This document shows positions 24,629 to 38,264 of a stretch of 64,000 nt of DNA, in pieces. The translations under genes and the position numbers were made by a program. The notes under the pieces were generated by a model. It saw only the letters and a list, made by a program, of their open reading frames with translations, ran no database searches and was not told the DNA's origin. The first letter of the stretch is position 1, and every line of letters starts with the position of its first letter. The stretch comes from Cheilinus undulatus (Eukaryota; Chordata; Actinopteri; Labriformes; Labridae), in the NCBI RefSeq assembly GCF_018320785.1, contig NC_054869.1:29738289-29802288 (forward strand), read 5' to 3'.

Positions 24629-27600
24629 TTACTGCTCCTGGAGCTGCAGGCTGTTGATAAAATCAGTCTGCAGCTCATTGATGTCATCTGTGGTCTCTAT
24701 AGGAATGCTGTACCTTCCTGAAGAGCTTGAAAGCCCAGCAGCTGAATCATATGCAGGTTCATAGTGAGTATGGCTGACGGTGTAGAAGGAATCCCCACTG
24801 CCTCCAACTGCACCAAGGTAATGCTGTTGGGGGGACAGTCGGCTGTAGTCCTGGGCCTGGTGAGTCCCGTGATGGAGGTGTAGCTGGTGTTCAGGCCCGG
24901 GGCTGTGACAAGGACTGTGAGACGGGCTGTGAGGCATCAGGCAGGTCTGCAGGCAGCTGTTTCTCCTCATGGCCCGGTGCAGGTCCAGTCGGGCAATCAG
25001 CGGCTTTCCAATGTTGATGCTTTTAGTCCAGTGGACCGGATCCTCATCCATAGCTGGGAAGGTGCCCTGAAGGCAAACAGTAAACACCAGCTCCTCCTGT
25101 GGCACATTGAGTGAAGAAGGACAACCAGCATTAAAATTTACAGTGGTAACATGAGTTAATTTCGAGACCATGGTTAAATCTTTTCTGAACTAAATTTAAC
25201 CAGTGAAATAGAGAACAAAAGGTTTTTAATTATAACAAATAAAAAGTGAGAAGTGATTAAGTAGGATGGATTTTCTTCATTTACCTTGTTTAACATTGTT
25301 TCCTCAAAGTTGAAACAATGTTGGCCTCTTTTTCAAACAAAATAACAGAAAGAGTATTGAAAAATTGCCATGAGCTTCATTAAAGGGCTCAGTGATGCTC
25401 TTTCTTCACACATAGCACCACCTACAGGCCAAAGTATTTTTATTGGGGCCAGTTGGTGCATGTCTACAAACTAAGAGAGTAGCGGCATTCAGCACTTTAT
25501 TCTGATTTTCTCAGGCAAAACCTTTAAAGTGTAAAAAAAAAGTGCATGCTCCTTTGTTTAACTATTTAGGTTTTCATATGAAGCTAATATGTCCATTGAG
25601 AAAGCCGTGTTTTTTTTTTCTTTCTTTTTTTTTTTTTCTTTTTTTTACCCTGAGCTTTTGCAGGGAGCTGACTCTGGTGTAAAGGCAGTGCTGCGGCAAG
25701 CTATGGGACAGAAAGTAGATCCCTGTCTCCTCTGGAGTCTCCCTGTTCATCTCTTTAGGATCCACATCGAGCTCCTGCAGTCAGGGATGAACAGTTGGAA
25801 ATGTAAATTTGCATAAATACCAGCAAACATGCTCATTATCTAAAGACAGCATGCTGACCTGTGAGAAGTCGGTGACATGTGCTTGGCAGAAGGACATTTC
25901 CTCGGGCTTCTTGATGATGTGAGTGTAAATAACAAGAACGTTGGAGAACTCTGCAGCAAAGCCCAACTTGATCTGAGCCCCGCAGTCAAAGTTTAGAGTC
26001 ATACTGTCCGGAAGCTCTGCAAAAACAAAAAACAAAATGAAAACATATCAAGAACTACTTGGCTTAGAGCCACAGAGCTAAGGAGCCACAGTTGTAGAGA
26101 TCTACAGGACAATAGGCTTAATCTGATAGTTTAGTTTATCAGCATCTTTAGTTTCCTTACTTTATAAAGCACTTTGAATTGTCTTAGTGTGCTGGACTAA
26201 TGAAGTTGTTTTGCCTTTAAAAGACTTGAATAATAACTATCTAAAAATATAGTTAAAATGTTATCAAAATTACTGTTCTACATTGACGGAAATCTTTTGA
26301 ACTCACCATGAGCCTTAGCCCACCGGCGGCTAAGAGTGTGGGCGAGATCAGCGCTGTCGCCAGGCAGAATAGGATCAGTCAGAGCTCTCCTCTCTGACAG
26401 ACTGCTGCGGATCTCCAGAGCCTGTTTTCCTTTAGTGGCATCAAACTGACCCATGTCTGCAACCCAAAAAAGATACAAGTGCTTGCAAGTGTTGCAACCA
26501 TAGATAGTTGTGCTTGACTGAAACCATAATTACACAACTGTTTGTGTTATGAGAAAAATTCAAACAGTTTCTGAAAGCTGAGAAATTGTATTTCACAGGC
26601 AACATGTGGTTATTACCACAATTTCACCTTTTCTCGCTAAAAATCTAGCATAAATTTCCCCACTTTTTTGTATTTCTTTATTTTCAACTGTTAATACACT
26701 CTTAACATACAGTAAAATCTAAGTAACTGCCGTATATAAAAAGTTTTAAGTATGGTGGAAAAATGGGCAAAAGCACTAACCCACAGGACATTTTCTGGGC
26801 CTTTTATGGTCAAAATAAAAAAAAGAGTCCAGAAATTCAGGAATTAAAGGGTTAACTGAATCAGAACAGCAGCAGAAAGGCTGGGGTTTCTTTCAGTATC
26901 ATAATCTCTGACATTATGACTGTATAATGTCCATATCCTGTGCTTTGTTTGACAATGAGAGCATCCTACAGCCACTTCAAATCATATTCCTTCATTAATA
27001 CTTCATTCAAAGGAACTCACTTAGCCCCATGAAGGCTGATGCACTTTTGACATTAATATTTCAGAGCAGCTGCATTTAATTAATTTTATTACCTTTAAAT
27101 TAGAAATACAATAGCTATAACCAGTTCCCATTTTATAATCAACAATCCAAAAGTGGCTTTTTAATCATATGTCTTTATTTACTCTTCATTTTAGTTAGTC
27201 TCCAATTCTTGATTTGGGCCAACATAGTATTTTAATATCTATTGCTCATATAAGAACAGTCGATAATGTGTTTTTTAAATCATAAATCAAAAACAATCAT
27301 ATTTATCATAGTTCTTTCTGTTTAATTCTATGTTATTGTTTCCCTCTCACCTTCAGCCACTCTGTCCAGCACCACGGTAATCTTTTCATCATCCAGAAGT
27401 CGTCTCTTCAAAAACTTGACAAACACTCCATTGGTGCTGCCGCTTGAGCTCAGCTCAAAGGCCTCGGCATCTTGGCACCTGAACGGACAAACAAGAACAG
27501 AACATCTAACATCTTCAAAAACACCAAAAGAATGTGAGTAAATTTAGTTTTGAATTATGCTGTGTGATACTGAAACTTACGTGGCATATCCAAAGACTAT

Positions 27601-30600
27601 GTTGGCCGTAACCCTCAGGACAACGTTTGGAGTGCTCTCATCATGAATATTCCTGGATAACAAATTATTCTTTAAAACTTCAGAAAAACAAACCAAGGAG
27701 ATAAAAGTCCACATGAGTGAGTACACTGACAAAAGAACTGACTGAGGTTCACATTTGAGTTTTTTTCCTTCTAAGTCTCTTATTCCATGACAATTTGTAC
27801 TTCTACTCCATGGCAATAAAACGTATTAGTACTTCTGACTTGACAGCTTTAGATGGCATTTGTAGCAAAAATAAAAATCATTTTAAATAAGAAGAAACAA
27901 ACACCTAATTAAGTTGAAGTAATTCAAAATAACATAAAAATTGTGTAGTTTTAAATTAATGTATTACATCCTACTATGTAGTGTTTGTGGTAACACAATC
28001 AATATTGCAATATTGTCAGAATGGGTGGATGTATGCTGTGTTTTTATTGTCAAGTACATTTTCAGATATATAAAGAATTTGACTTGGCGTTTGGTGCAAA
28101 ACAAATAACATGGAGGAAGAATACAAATGTTAAGAGGCTAATGAAAATATTAACGGGCCAGTCCATATCTGTGTATAAATGTAACACAGAAAGTGTGTAT
28201 AGACATGACATGTTTTTTTTTAGAGCCTGTCAGGGGAGGGCCGGAGTACTGTTCATGAGACTGACAGCAGAGAGGAAGAGACTCTTCTTAGCATCATGGA
28301 GGGGTGCAGGTTGGGAAGAGAAGGAAGACTGCAGCCATTCACCCTCTCTGCAGAGTGAATGATATGCTGCAGCCTGTTATGTCTCTTGCAACGGCTGCAG
28401 TATACCAGACGGTAACTAATGATGACAGGATGGACTTTATGACGACAGTGTAGAAGTGCACCATCATTGTCTTTTGCAGGTTGAATTTCTTCAACTGACA
28501 CAGGAAGTACATCCTGTGTTGAGCTTTTTTGATGAGGGAGCTGATGTTCAGGCCCCAGGCAGAGACAAATATGAGACCCTAACCATTCGGCTCAAAGCAA
28601 TCAGTGAATAAAAAACTAAAATTCTGAAGCATCTCTTTTCATTTTGAATGCCAGAGAACAAAGACATAACCAAATCTGAAATAAATGCCATAATACACAA
28701 CAGTGTTTTACCAATTATGCTACAACTTCCTCCACAGTAATCCCCAATTTCAATATGACTACCTACTTAAATATAACTTTTTTGATATGAAGTTATTTTG
28801 GGCTTTCTGAGGGGCTTGGTCAACCAAATCTATTTTGATTTTAATCACACTTGGCCCCTCATTTACATTTAAAATAAATTTCTCATTCATTAAAAGTAAT
28901 TTTTGACACTTATTATATTTGGTGCACCCATATGATGACTTTATCTTGAGGCCTACGGGAGCATTAGGCCTAAGCAATTGCCTTCCTTTACCTAATGGTA
29001 AAACCCGATGGTTGTGTGGATCTGAACTTAACAACCCCTAATCGTAGGTTAAGTATCATACAGTAGGTATCAGTTATATCTCAGTTAGTGTAATAAGCTT
29101 ACAGGAAAGACTCTAGGCTAATGATCATACCTCTTCCTGCACATGTCAAGCAGGAAAACATTTAGACCCGTCTCCTTCTCCTGCATCAGTTTGAGGATAC
29201 TCTGCACACATAAACAGTTGGCTGAGTGGTACGGGTTTGGAGCGTCTACAGGCACCATGAAACTGTTGCCATAGTTTTCATATCCATGACCGGCATAGTA
29301 CAGCAGCCCTAAATGGGAAAGGGTTCAATTTAATTTCTCATGACCTTTAGAAATACTTCCAGTATCTCTATAACAGAATAATTGTATTTTTACTCTCAGG
29401 TTGGTGAAATTCAACACACCATAGACTCCTCTGTGAAGCAGCATCAGGAACTCATCGACAGCATTTCTCATCTCTGACTCTGTGAGGTCCAGCAGCGAAA
29501 CCACCTGGAAATTTAGCTGTCGCAGGAGGTTGGTGAGGTCATACACATCCACCATGGGAGCTTTGAGCTGTGGGTGGTTCTGGTAGGATAGATTACCGAT
29601 CAGCAGGGCCACTTTGTCTGTCGCTGGAAGCAGAAAAAAAAACCAAACTGTTATACTATTGTAAATAAAACAACTTATCAAATATTCTCTTTCTGCATCA
29701 GGATAGATATAACTCGGATTATTAATCATAAACGGAAGGATGGTAATAGAAGACAGTTGCATCTGTTGAGGCTCATGGATGCTTTTTTGCCTCTGCTCTC
29801 AGGGTTATATCTTCACTTGCAAAGACCACACCATCAATAGCATGCAATTTTACAAGTACTCATAAATGACATTAGAAAGATTAATCCTGAATAGCTGATT
29901 TTTAATGCCTTGAGGATCTGCTGTAGCTCCAAGGCATAACAAACTCACTGAAGGGCATATGGATAGGGCAAAAGAGAGAAAAGAGGTGAGAGGAAGGGGA
30001 GGGAAACGCAAGAACAAAATGGAAGGTGGTCAGTTATGTAGGGAAACATAGGAAGAGGCTTGGTTTAGGTCTGGCCTTTCTCCTAAAACTTTGCTTCAAG
30101 CATCCCTTAAACTTGGACTTTTTCACAATGTCATTTAGTATTGGAAATGATTTACTTATACAGACATTGAACCTTAAGGCCAATAATTGTGTTAAGATTT
30201 GTTGTCCTGCACAATGATACATTCATTATAGGTTTTATTTTTGGTTGTTTTCCATCTTCTTGTTTAATCTTTGTCTGCCTTTTTTGAGGCAAAAAGAAAC
30301 TGTCTAAGGGGGTGAATACTTTTTATAGCCACTGTGTAGGTGAGGAAAAACTCCTCTTGGAGACATGTAAGACTCGTAGAGAAATTAACTTGAGTGAAAG
30401 ACTTGTAACAAAATGCATTAGGCTGACACACAAGAGGTGTAATTGAAGGCAGGAAGAAAGTGACGTCATGTTTTAGGTTAACCATACAAGTCATAGACAA
30501 GCACTGCCGCTTAAACAAACTTTATATAACTGATAATTACTCTTCTTTAAATTTGGTATTTTTGGACTGCATTATTTTGTAAAGTATTAGTTCGTCTTCT

Positions 30601-33600
30601 GTGTTGTTAATGATACAATTACCAAAAAGTTTCACATCTTTAATTGGGTGAAGATGGTTGATAGGACAAAAATAGTTAAAGTATCATACACAATATAATA
30701 CAGCTGACATAGAGAAGAACTGTATATCAGCCAGATTCATCACAAAAATAATCTACTAACACATACAGCACAGATTGCTGTATTAATTGACCCATCAGCA
30801 CTTGAATGAAAACATTCGTTGAAAAACACTCACCATAAAGTTGCTCTGGAAGACTATTCAGGAAAAATTCACTGGAACCTGAAAAGCAAAGATGAAGTAA
30901 ACCCACGACAAATGATCATGAAACAAATGCTGTATGAGGACAGCAGTATTAGTCAAATAGCAGAAAACATGCACAGGATGAGTGCATGAGTGGGATGATT
31001 CTTACCTCCAATGGCATACATATCATCTACAAATCAAAAGCACAAAGATTTTAGCACCATGTAAGACAAACTGTTTAACATCAGTGTTCTTTTTAATAAA
31101 AGGTGATGCTGAGCAAGAGCACTGTGTTTGATTTTTTATGTGAGAAAAGTGTACTTTTAATTTTGGAGAAAAGGATTGAACAACAGGAAATAAACCCTTT
31201 CACCAATGAAAGAAAAGTCTAATTTTCATGCACTTATGTACATTGAACAACACTTTGATACAGTAATCACACTGAAGAATTAGATCGTTAGCATCATTTA
31301 TATATTACTGTTGACAATTAAGAAAATAAAGATTACAGTCTCCTTTAATGTCAGTTTCATGAAGATGAATGTTATTAGTAAATCAAGCAGGACCTGGTAA
31401 TTAAACCATGAGAGACCTTATTTTGACCATTACCCACATGCAGTTGCAAGAGCAGTTTAAAGTTTTAGCATTGTTATGATTAACGTCCCATGCAGCTAAT
31501 TGTTAGCCATTAGCCAACACCATGCTAACTGCACCAGTCCTTTCAACTCTACCTTCAGAGCACTCCATTGCTCCTGAAATCTGGACAGATATCCTTGGTA
31601 CTTTCAGTCGAGAAAAAAGCAAATAATCAACAATAATATACCAATAATAATGCAGGCTCATTTAGCTGTGGTTAAAGTATGAAAAAGTTAAACATACTTA
31701 TAACAACATCGACTTCATTGGTCCACATTCGCTCAGTGCTGCTGCTGATCTCACAGCGATATCGACCGTGCTGATCCTGCATCACATTAGGGATCTGAAA
31801 TGCAGGCAAACGTTCTTTTACATGTAATAGAAGTAAGATCATGAACACGTTGGAGTAGGGTTGTCACATCCAGAATTTTGAATTTAGGTATGTAACCAGT
31901 AAAAAAACTAAATGCTACTGATATCTGCTTTAATACCACAAATTGCAGTCTAACTCCTGTCTCAAATGCACAAACATGTTGGAAAAGTTTGGTGCCTATA
32001 CGTTGCCAATGTAGTTCTGCAATTTAGACAGAGCTCTCTCTATGCACAGGAAGGTTTTGGTTAAAAATGTGACTTAATATCTGAAGCCTGTTCAAGATCC
32101 AGTAGATTTTGAAACTACTAATCATCACAAAGAATGTATCATTTGAACACTGAGGTATCAAAACAGTAAAAGTATTTACAATTTTACTTTAGAGAACCAA
32201 AAAAGTGAATAATAATAACCAGTTACCAAAAGAACTGAAACTAGTAGTAGTTACATCCCACCATGAGATATGCCACTGCTGGAGAGTCAAGTGTACAGTG
32301 ATGGGTCAAGAAGGACTGAGTGATTTTTGTGGTAGGGTAACTTGTAGAAATCTTACAAGCAAGGGATGAAAATGAGGCAAATGGCCTTGACCTTGGAACT
32401 CCAAAATCGAGTCGGTACAGATATTGGTGCAAAGCCCAAAAAAAAAGTCCTGAAAAGCATTTTAGAGATATTATGTTCTTAAGGAAGATAACCTCTTAAA
32501 TTGAATCATTTGGACATTTATCAAAAGTATGAAGAAAACCTCCCAGAGCTTCTTGAGATATTGTTTTCATAAGTGAGGGATGAAGATTAGGCCCAATGAC
32601 CATGACAGACACACAATACAAAAACATAATGCCTCCAGCTAAAGCTAACACTAGTGAAGAGGCATAAAAGCTGTAAGTTGATGCCATGCCTTGTACTGTC
32701 AGACAACTTTAAATATAGCTTTAAAAAAAGCTTACAAAACAAAGTAAATGGTTGACTGGTTGAAAAAGTAGGACTTTCTCTTAAAATCTCTCCTTACTGT
32801 GAGTCTTCTCTTAGTGGCGTTGGGGATTGGGACTCCATTTCTGTGCCACTGGTAACGAGGGATTGGCCGTCCCACAGCTCCACACTCCAGGTGAAGGTTT
32901 TCTCCAACATGAAGCCGCTGGAACTGAGGCTGGATCACCAGCTTCAGCCGACCGCCCAGGGACTGATAACTCTGCCCTGGTGTTTGGAGGAGAGGACACA
33001 TCATTGTCCAAAATTAGTCAAAATTTTTCTGCTTCATAGGCAAATTACTCACTGCTGAGAATTATTTTTTTTTCATATGAGACACTACAGATGTAAACCT
33101 TAACTTTCCAATTCACAGAAGTCTCAAGAAGGACCTAAAATATCTCACCACAAGACATGGCAACATCCAGGACGTCCACCTGAGCCCACTGACTGAATTC
33201 AAAAGTTTCTCCACAGTTGACCCGACAAATGTAAAAGCCAGCATCCTTTAGCTGGACTGGACTTATCACCAGGTCTGGAGAGAAGCTGTTTGGCACCTGA
33301 CAATGGGACAATGGGAAACATGTTTTCTTACATTAGAAATCTTACATACTTTATGGACTATGTCCATAAAAGGTTCAAAATCATTCAATGCTCAGGAGAA
33401 GTAGAAGTAATCTTCTCAGGACAACCAAATAAGGGACCACAAATTTCACAAAGCTGTAATATTAGTGAAAAGATATCCAGATATCAGTTTTCATTGCCCA
33501 CCTCTTCCTTGCTCTTAAACCACTGGTACTGGACAGGAGCTTTTCCCACAGCATTGCAGCTGAGACGCAGGTTGTGTCCCGATGTAAGAGCTACAGACTG

Positions 33601-35608
33601 AGGCTGGATGAGGATCTGCAGGGCTGAAAGGTAGCACGGAATCAAAGACAGACAGTTTCTATGTGTGTTTCTATATGCGCTTATGTCTGATCAGTTATTT
33701 CACTCTTTAGATTATTTTCCAGGAAATTTTCAAAGACAATTTAGCAGCCATGGTACCAGCGCCCACTCACTAATAGGTTCCTTTATGTGGAGGTCTGATT
33801 CAAAGACATGCAGTCTATAGCCATTAAAACAATCTCTTACATAATCATAAGCCATGCGGATTAATCATAGAAAAACAATAATTGATAAAAAATAATAATT
33901 AATAAAAAGCTCCTTAAAATAAAGAGCCAGCGGGAGTATCTTGCACCTATCTCTCAAAATATCCATAGTAACAACTGTACTCACATAACTTGGTTTAATC
34001 AAGGATATTTTTAGGTCTAGAGCTGCTGCTTGTGTGTAGCTTTTCCTTAATACTATTGTATATAAACTAATGCAACTATTCTACATGATCCTTGACATAA
34101 TTTAGCCCTTTCAGATGACAATACTTTTTCTTTTGATGGATCAGGGAAATGTTTCAGTAATTTTCCAGGATAGAGAAAAAGATTTTCCTGTGAATTTAGT
34201 TTTTTCTCTTGATTTCCATGACAAGAAAATTGGTCATCTGTTTCCAAGGCTTTCCAGAGCACCTTGTTTATGTTGCTATCAAACTCAATTGTGGGTTTAA
34301 ACTGGTTTGCATGTTGATGCATTGATCTTAACATTCCACCAATGGTGTAAATCAGGAGTCAGCATGTTGTAATGCATTTCCTCTTTTAAAAATCCAATTT
34401 ATAACAGCCCACACTGGCAAGCAGTAAGCAGTAATGCATTGTAAATGTCATCCATAACACCCTGAAGTGAGTCATAAACTCCCCTTTCAGCTAAAAATAG
34501 AAAACGATAAAAAAGAATTGCCATCACACTTGATCTCTGACATAATCACAGCAGGCTTGTGGGTGTTTTTTTTTTTATTTTACCTGGTGGTTTCAGGCAC
34601 TGCAGGGCCTCTGAGTTTCCCAGAATTTGAAGGTAGTCAAAGAGGTGACCTGTGGTGCAGCCTCGTTCTCCCATCAGCCTCAGCAGCATGCGGCTTGGGC
34701 TGCCCTCAAGCTCCAGCACCTTCAGAGAGCACATCTCCATGTCGTCTGAACTGTGGGACAGATTGACAGCAGGTCAAATTTACGATATCAAAACAGATTT
34801 TATTGGAAGAGTAGGACTACATATTCAATTGATATAATTTCAATTTATTAATGCTGCATCCTGTCCTAATGATAAGAGGATTATATTTATGTTTTTACTG
34901 CAAATTCTAAATCTTATAAAGATCAAAGGTAAAATTATGAAGAATTAAACATTAGTAATAAGGTATAAGCTACAGCACAAAACTTACAACACAAAACTGG
35001 ACACAGCAGTCTGGTACTATCAGATTTGCCAAAATAAATAGCTAAATGATAAAATTAATACACATAGGTTAAGCCTATCAATCAGTTCTTTCTAAATCTG
35101 TCATCATACATTTGATTCTAAACATGTAATAAAATTATTCAATAACAAATAAAGCACTTATTTTTATATGATGAACATTAAACTGTTTGATGCTGGAAGC
35201 ACAGTGTTCAATTTAAATTAATTTTAAACCTTTACTTACTATTACTATGACAACAATCTTCATGTCTATTTCTTATCTCATAATTCCATATTTTGATTCT
35301 CTCCCAATCTTATCTAAATCTTAAACCTGTAGTAGTGTCATTCCCAGGTTAACAAGCACCTTGCTATGCAATGCATTTATAGTGACAGCAAATGTATTTT
35401 GTATGTCCTGTGTCAAATACAGTAACCTATTTGACTATCTCAGGTGAACCTCTGCTTGCCTGACTTTGAAGCGTCTGTCGTTTCCGACTATCTCTCCGAG
35501 TTTTCGCCATCCTTTACTGTTGGGCTTGTCCAGAACCTCACAAATCCTCCTCACAATCGGCTCTTTCAACAGGTTGATCTTCGTGGATCGGTCCAGAGTT
35601 TCTGACAT
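24629..35608 (-). CDS. malt1: MALT1 paracaspase, 17 exons
   Basis: Exons in coding order: 35460-35608, 34584-34750, 33502-33623, 33149-33296, 32798-32976, 31698-31794, 31553-31573, 31006-31026, 30834-30878, 29420-29623, 29131-29308, 27581-27652, 27351-27478, 26307-26456, 25859-26016, 25649-25774, 24629-25096. Product 810 residues (human 824, also 17 exons). Order: death domain (about 1-100), Ig1 (106-195), Ig2 (196-287), caspase-like domain (about 318-545) and a third Ig fold. The catalytic dyad is intact: His392 in YYAGHGYE and Cys441 in LLDMCRKR, spaced 49 residues as in human H415/C464. A C-terminal PIETTD (787-792) keeps the TRAF6-binding pattern PxExxAc. MALT1 works with CARD proteins and BCL10 to activate NF-kB and cleaves regulators after arginine. 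Intron 1 uses a GC donor. The tail is rich in His/Ser/Pro. Confidence 0.95.
28230..28575 (-). mobile_element. Decayed LINE reverse transcriptase C-terminus in malt1 intron
   Basis: Reading the minus strand gives fragments such as FLCQLKKFNLQKTMMVHFYT, followed by a SITVWY-like stretch and RLQHIIHSAERVNGCSLPSL. These match the conserved region after the reverse transcriptase in common fish LINEs. It lies in the 1.5-kb intron between exons 29131-29308 and 27581-27652, in the same orientation as malt1. Confidence 0.7.
30060..30340. mobile_element. Partial Tc1/mariner-like end in malt1 intron
   Basis: The stretch ends TAAGGGGGTGAATACTTTTT followed by ATAGCCACTGTG, the usual look of a Tc1-type terminal inverted repeat (…GTGAATACTT…CACTGTA). 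No matching inverted end was found upstream in the intron, so this is a truncated copy. The left boundary is a guess. Confidence 0.5.
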
Positions 35609-36659
35609 GGCAGCAGCCAGCAGGAAAAGTCAACCATCGACGTTGTCCAGCTTTAACGTCAAACTCAAGCTGCTAATGCACTCGACAACAAAACCCCAAG
35701 AAATGAAAAAAAAAAGTCTACTTCCTGAAAGAAGTGCAAAGTGTTTTACAGACACACCTACTTCACCGCCGTGGTTTTCCCCCACGCTGCCGAAGACTGC
35801 ATGCTCTGAAGATTAAGTATGCATCAAGATAAGTCACTCCAAGTAAAGTTTAGGTTATTTGTACTTGTAAAAAGCCCGAAAGTTCGCCACTGTGTCACGG
35901 TTGAAACTACTGCTACATAAAAAAACGTAAGAAATGAGTAGTTAAGCTTATGTTTAATCTGCAAAATCATCTGTTTTAATGGAGCACCCAGGGAGCACCT
36001 ACAGCTTGAAACCATTCATGTATGCTATCCGAAAACGGTTGATTTTATCAGCTTTAGTTTCCATCGTTGTCTATCTGCTTTTACTTGCTTTTACTTATGA
36101 TAATTTTAAAAATATAATGAGTCATCAGCAGAACAGTTTGATGATGTAGTCGATGTTACAAAGTCTAAATGATGCAGCAGGGAAGCATCTTGCTTTGGCT
36201 GCGCTCTCAAAAAACAAGTCCTCCCTTCCATACTCTTAACCACACCTCTTTCTTTACCTGTTGTTTCAGACACACCGGACGCCTAGGTGAAAGAAAGTCG
36301 TCTGGAGTACTGCTATGAAGGCCACTTTCCCCACTTTGTGCCAACGTAGTTTAAATATAGGCCTTGTTATTGTAAAAACAAGAGAAGCTGGAAAAGAAAG
36401 ACTGCTTGTTTATTACTGAGGTAAGTGAACACTGGAATAACAATTTATTTTTTTACTGCCTTTGCAACCATTTTGCTTGCATTTCATAATTTCTATATTT
36501 TGCAGTTTTTAGTGGCGTTATTTTGGTTTGTTTTAATGTTTGTGTGCCCGTAGAAAGAAACACCTACTATAGCCGAAGTAAAGTGCTGTTTCTTCTTGAC
36601 ATTATCACAAATAAATGAAACTGTATTTTTTTAATTCTCATATTCATGAAAGGATAGAC

Positions 36660-37460
36660 CAGTGTTACTCAACCCTGCTCATCCAAAGAGCCTGTTTAAA
36701 AAATATTTTTGCAAGAGCCACAATCAAGTGGGGAAAAAATGGATTAAAGTGACAATAAAAATAAGTCAAAGCTGGTATATACAAAAAAAAGGTCAAAAAG
36801 TGGCCAAAATGTGGCAAAAACTGGGGTCCGGGTTAAAATAGGCATTAAATGGCAAAAGCTGGGTAAAACGTCACAAAAATGGAGAGAAAAGCAGCAGAAA
36901 TTGGTAAGAAGTGACAAAAAATGTATCATAGGTGGAAAAATGGTCATAAAGCAGCAAATAAGGTGGCAAGAAAAGGAGTGAAAAGTGTTTGAAATGGGCA
37001 AAAAGGTGGAAAAATGGGAAAAAGTGACATTTAATGGCAAGAGGCAGCTTAAATGGGAAAAGGGGAAAAATGCAAATTGAAAAAAGCAGGATAAAAGAGG
37101 CAAAAAGTGGTGGAAAAAATGGGGAAAAAGTGTAAAAAATTGCAGAAAGTGGCAAAAAGAAGAAGCTAAATGGGCTAGAAGCAGCAAAAATGATTAAAAT
37201 TGGCAAAATTGCAAATAAGGGCAACTAAGATGTAGAAAAAAAAAGAAAGGTAGACAATTAAGTTTGACGATTAAAGCCTGCTGTATAAATGTGGGAAAAC
37301 AAACTGATTATTGCTACTTGCAATGGAAATTGTCTTAGGTCAAGGTTTCCCATTTTAAAGGTTTTTTGGGGGAATAATATTTCAAACTGAGACATAAAAG
37401 AGCCACAAATCATAACAAAAAGCCACATGTGGCTCCAGAGCCACACCTTTAGAATCACTG
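36660..37460 (+). mobile_element. hAT-type element with purine-rich minisatellite core
   Basis: Left end CAGTGTTACTCAACCCTGC, right end CCTTTAGAATCACTG; flanks GGATAGAC (36652-36659) and CTATAGAC (37461-37468) match at 6 of 8. Both termini carry AGAGCC/GAGCCAC motifs also seen in the elements at 13771 and 51637. The interior is the purine-rich repeat listed next. Confidence 0.7.
36770..37245 (+). repeat. Imperfect purine-rich tandem array, unit about GGCAAAAAGTGG
   Basis: About 475 bases in which the plus strand is nearly all purine and built from variants of AAAAATGGCAAAAAGTGG. The long minus-strand open frames here (low-complexity Phe/Leu/Ser/His) come from the repeat, not a gene. Confidence 0.8.
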
Positions 37461-38189
37461 CTATAGACACGTTTGCTTATATATTTAGTTGTATAATGAC
37501 TTGCGTTAATCACTGTTTTGTAATGTCTGTATTTGAATGTTTTTTGATCCTCTTTCTCATTGTAATGTTAAGTTTTTTTGGTCAGTATGTTTGTGTAAGG
37601 ACTACTTTAAAATAAAGCTAATTCACCTTGAGGGGCTATCCCTGAAAGTGATTTTAAATTACTTTCAGAAAATTACACTAAAATGTAGGACAAAAGAAAG
37701 GTCACTGTGAGAGTGTCATAACATCAATAATTCCTTTATGTTGTGTTTTTCCCAACCTATGCTGCAAAAATATTGAATAAAAGTTGCATTATAGCATGTG
37801 TAATGATAAAGAAAGTCACGAACTATGCTAAATAATGCTAACATAATAATATTGTACATATATGCTTATTTTTCCTCAGATTCTCTGGGGGTTTTTTTGT
37901 TTTGTTTTTTGTTTTTTGTTTTTTAGTGTAAAGCTGTTTTTTTCCTTGTAGGATAGAATGCACAAGGTGTAATTTTAGGAAATTTCCAAAAAATTTAGAA
38001 AGAAAAACTAACAGAATACAATGGGTAAACCCCATTTTGTTTTTACCAAGAAATGGATTAAAGAAATCAAGATCTTAAGAAAACAGCAAAAAATGTAGCT
38101 GTTATTACAGAATAAAGAGTAAATTAAGTAACATTAAGTTTGTCTGCTAAGGGCCTCTGTAAATTGTTTACTTTTTGCTGCTGTTTTCT

Positions 38190-38264
38190 ACAGGCACACA
38201 TGACCCACTGAAAACCACTATGTGACCCACTTTTGATTCTGGACCCACTGGTTGAGAACCACTG
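38190..38264. mobile_element. One end of an hAT-type element
   Basis: The reverse complement begins CAGTGGTTCTCAACCAGTGG, a typical terminal inverted repeat, and GTGACCCACTT-type repeats follow. I could not find the opposite end, so this is a fragment. Confidence 0.45.

Noticed and set aside
28021-28362. Plus-strand open frame of 113 codons in a malt1 intron
   Set aside because: Its second half overlaps a decayed minus-strand LINE fragment, and the composition is not protein-like.
32732-33004. Ig-like open frame as a separate gene
   Set aside because: Its Ig segment is the malt1 Ig2 exon (32798-32976), with in-phase splice sites on both sides.
36744-37224. Two minus-strand open frames of 147 and 117 codons
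   Set aside because: Both are low-complexity Phe/Leu/Ser/His products of the purine-rich tandem repeat, overlap in different frames, and have no splice or start context.
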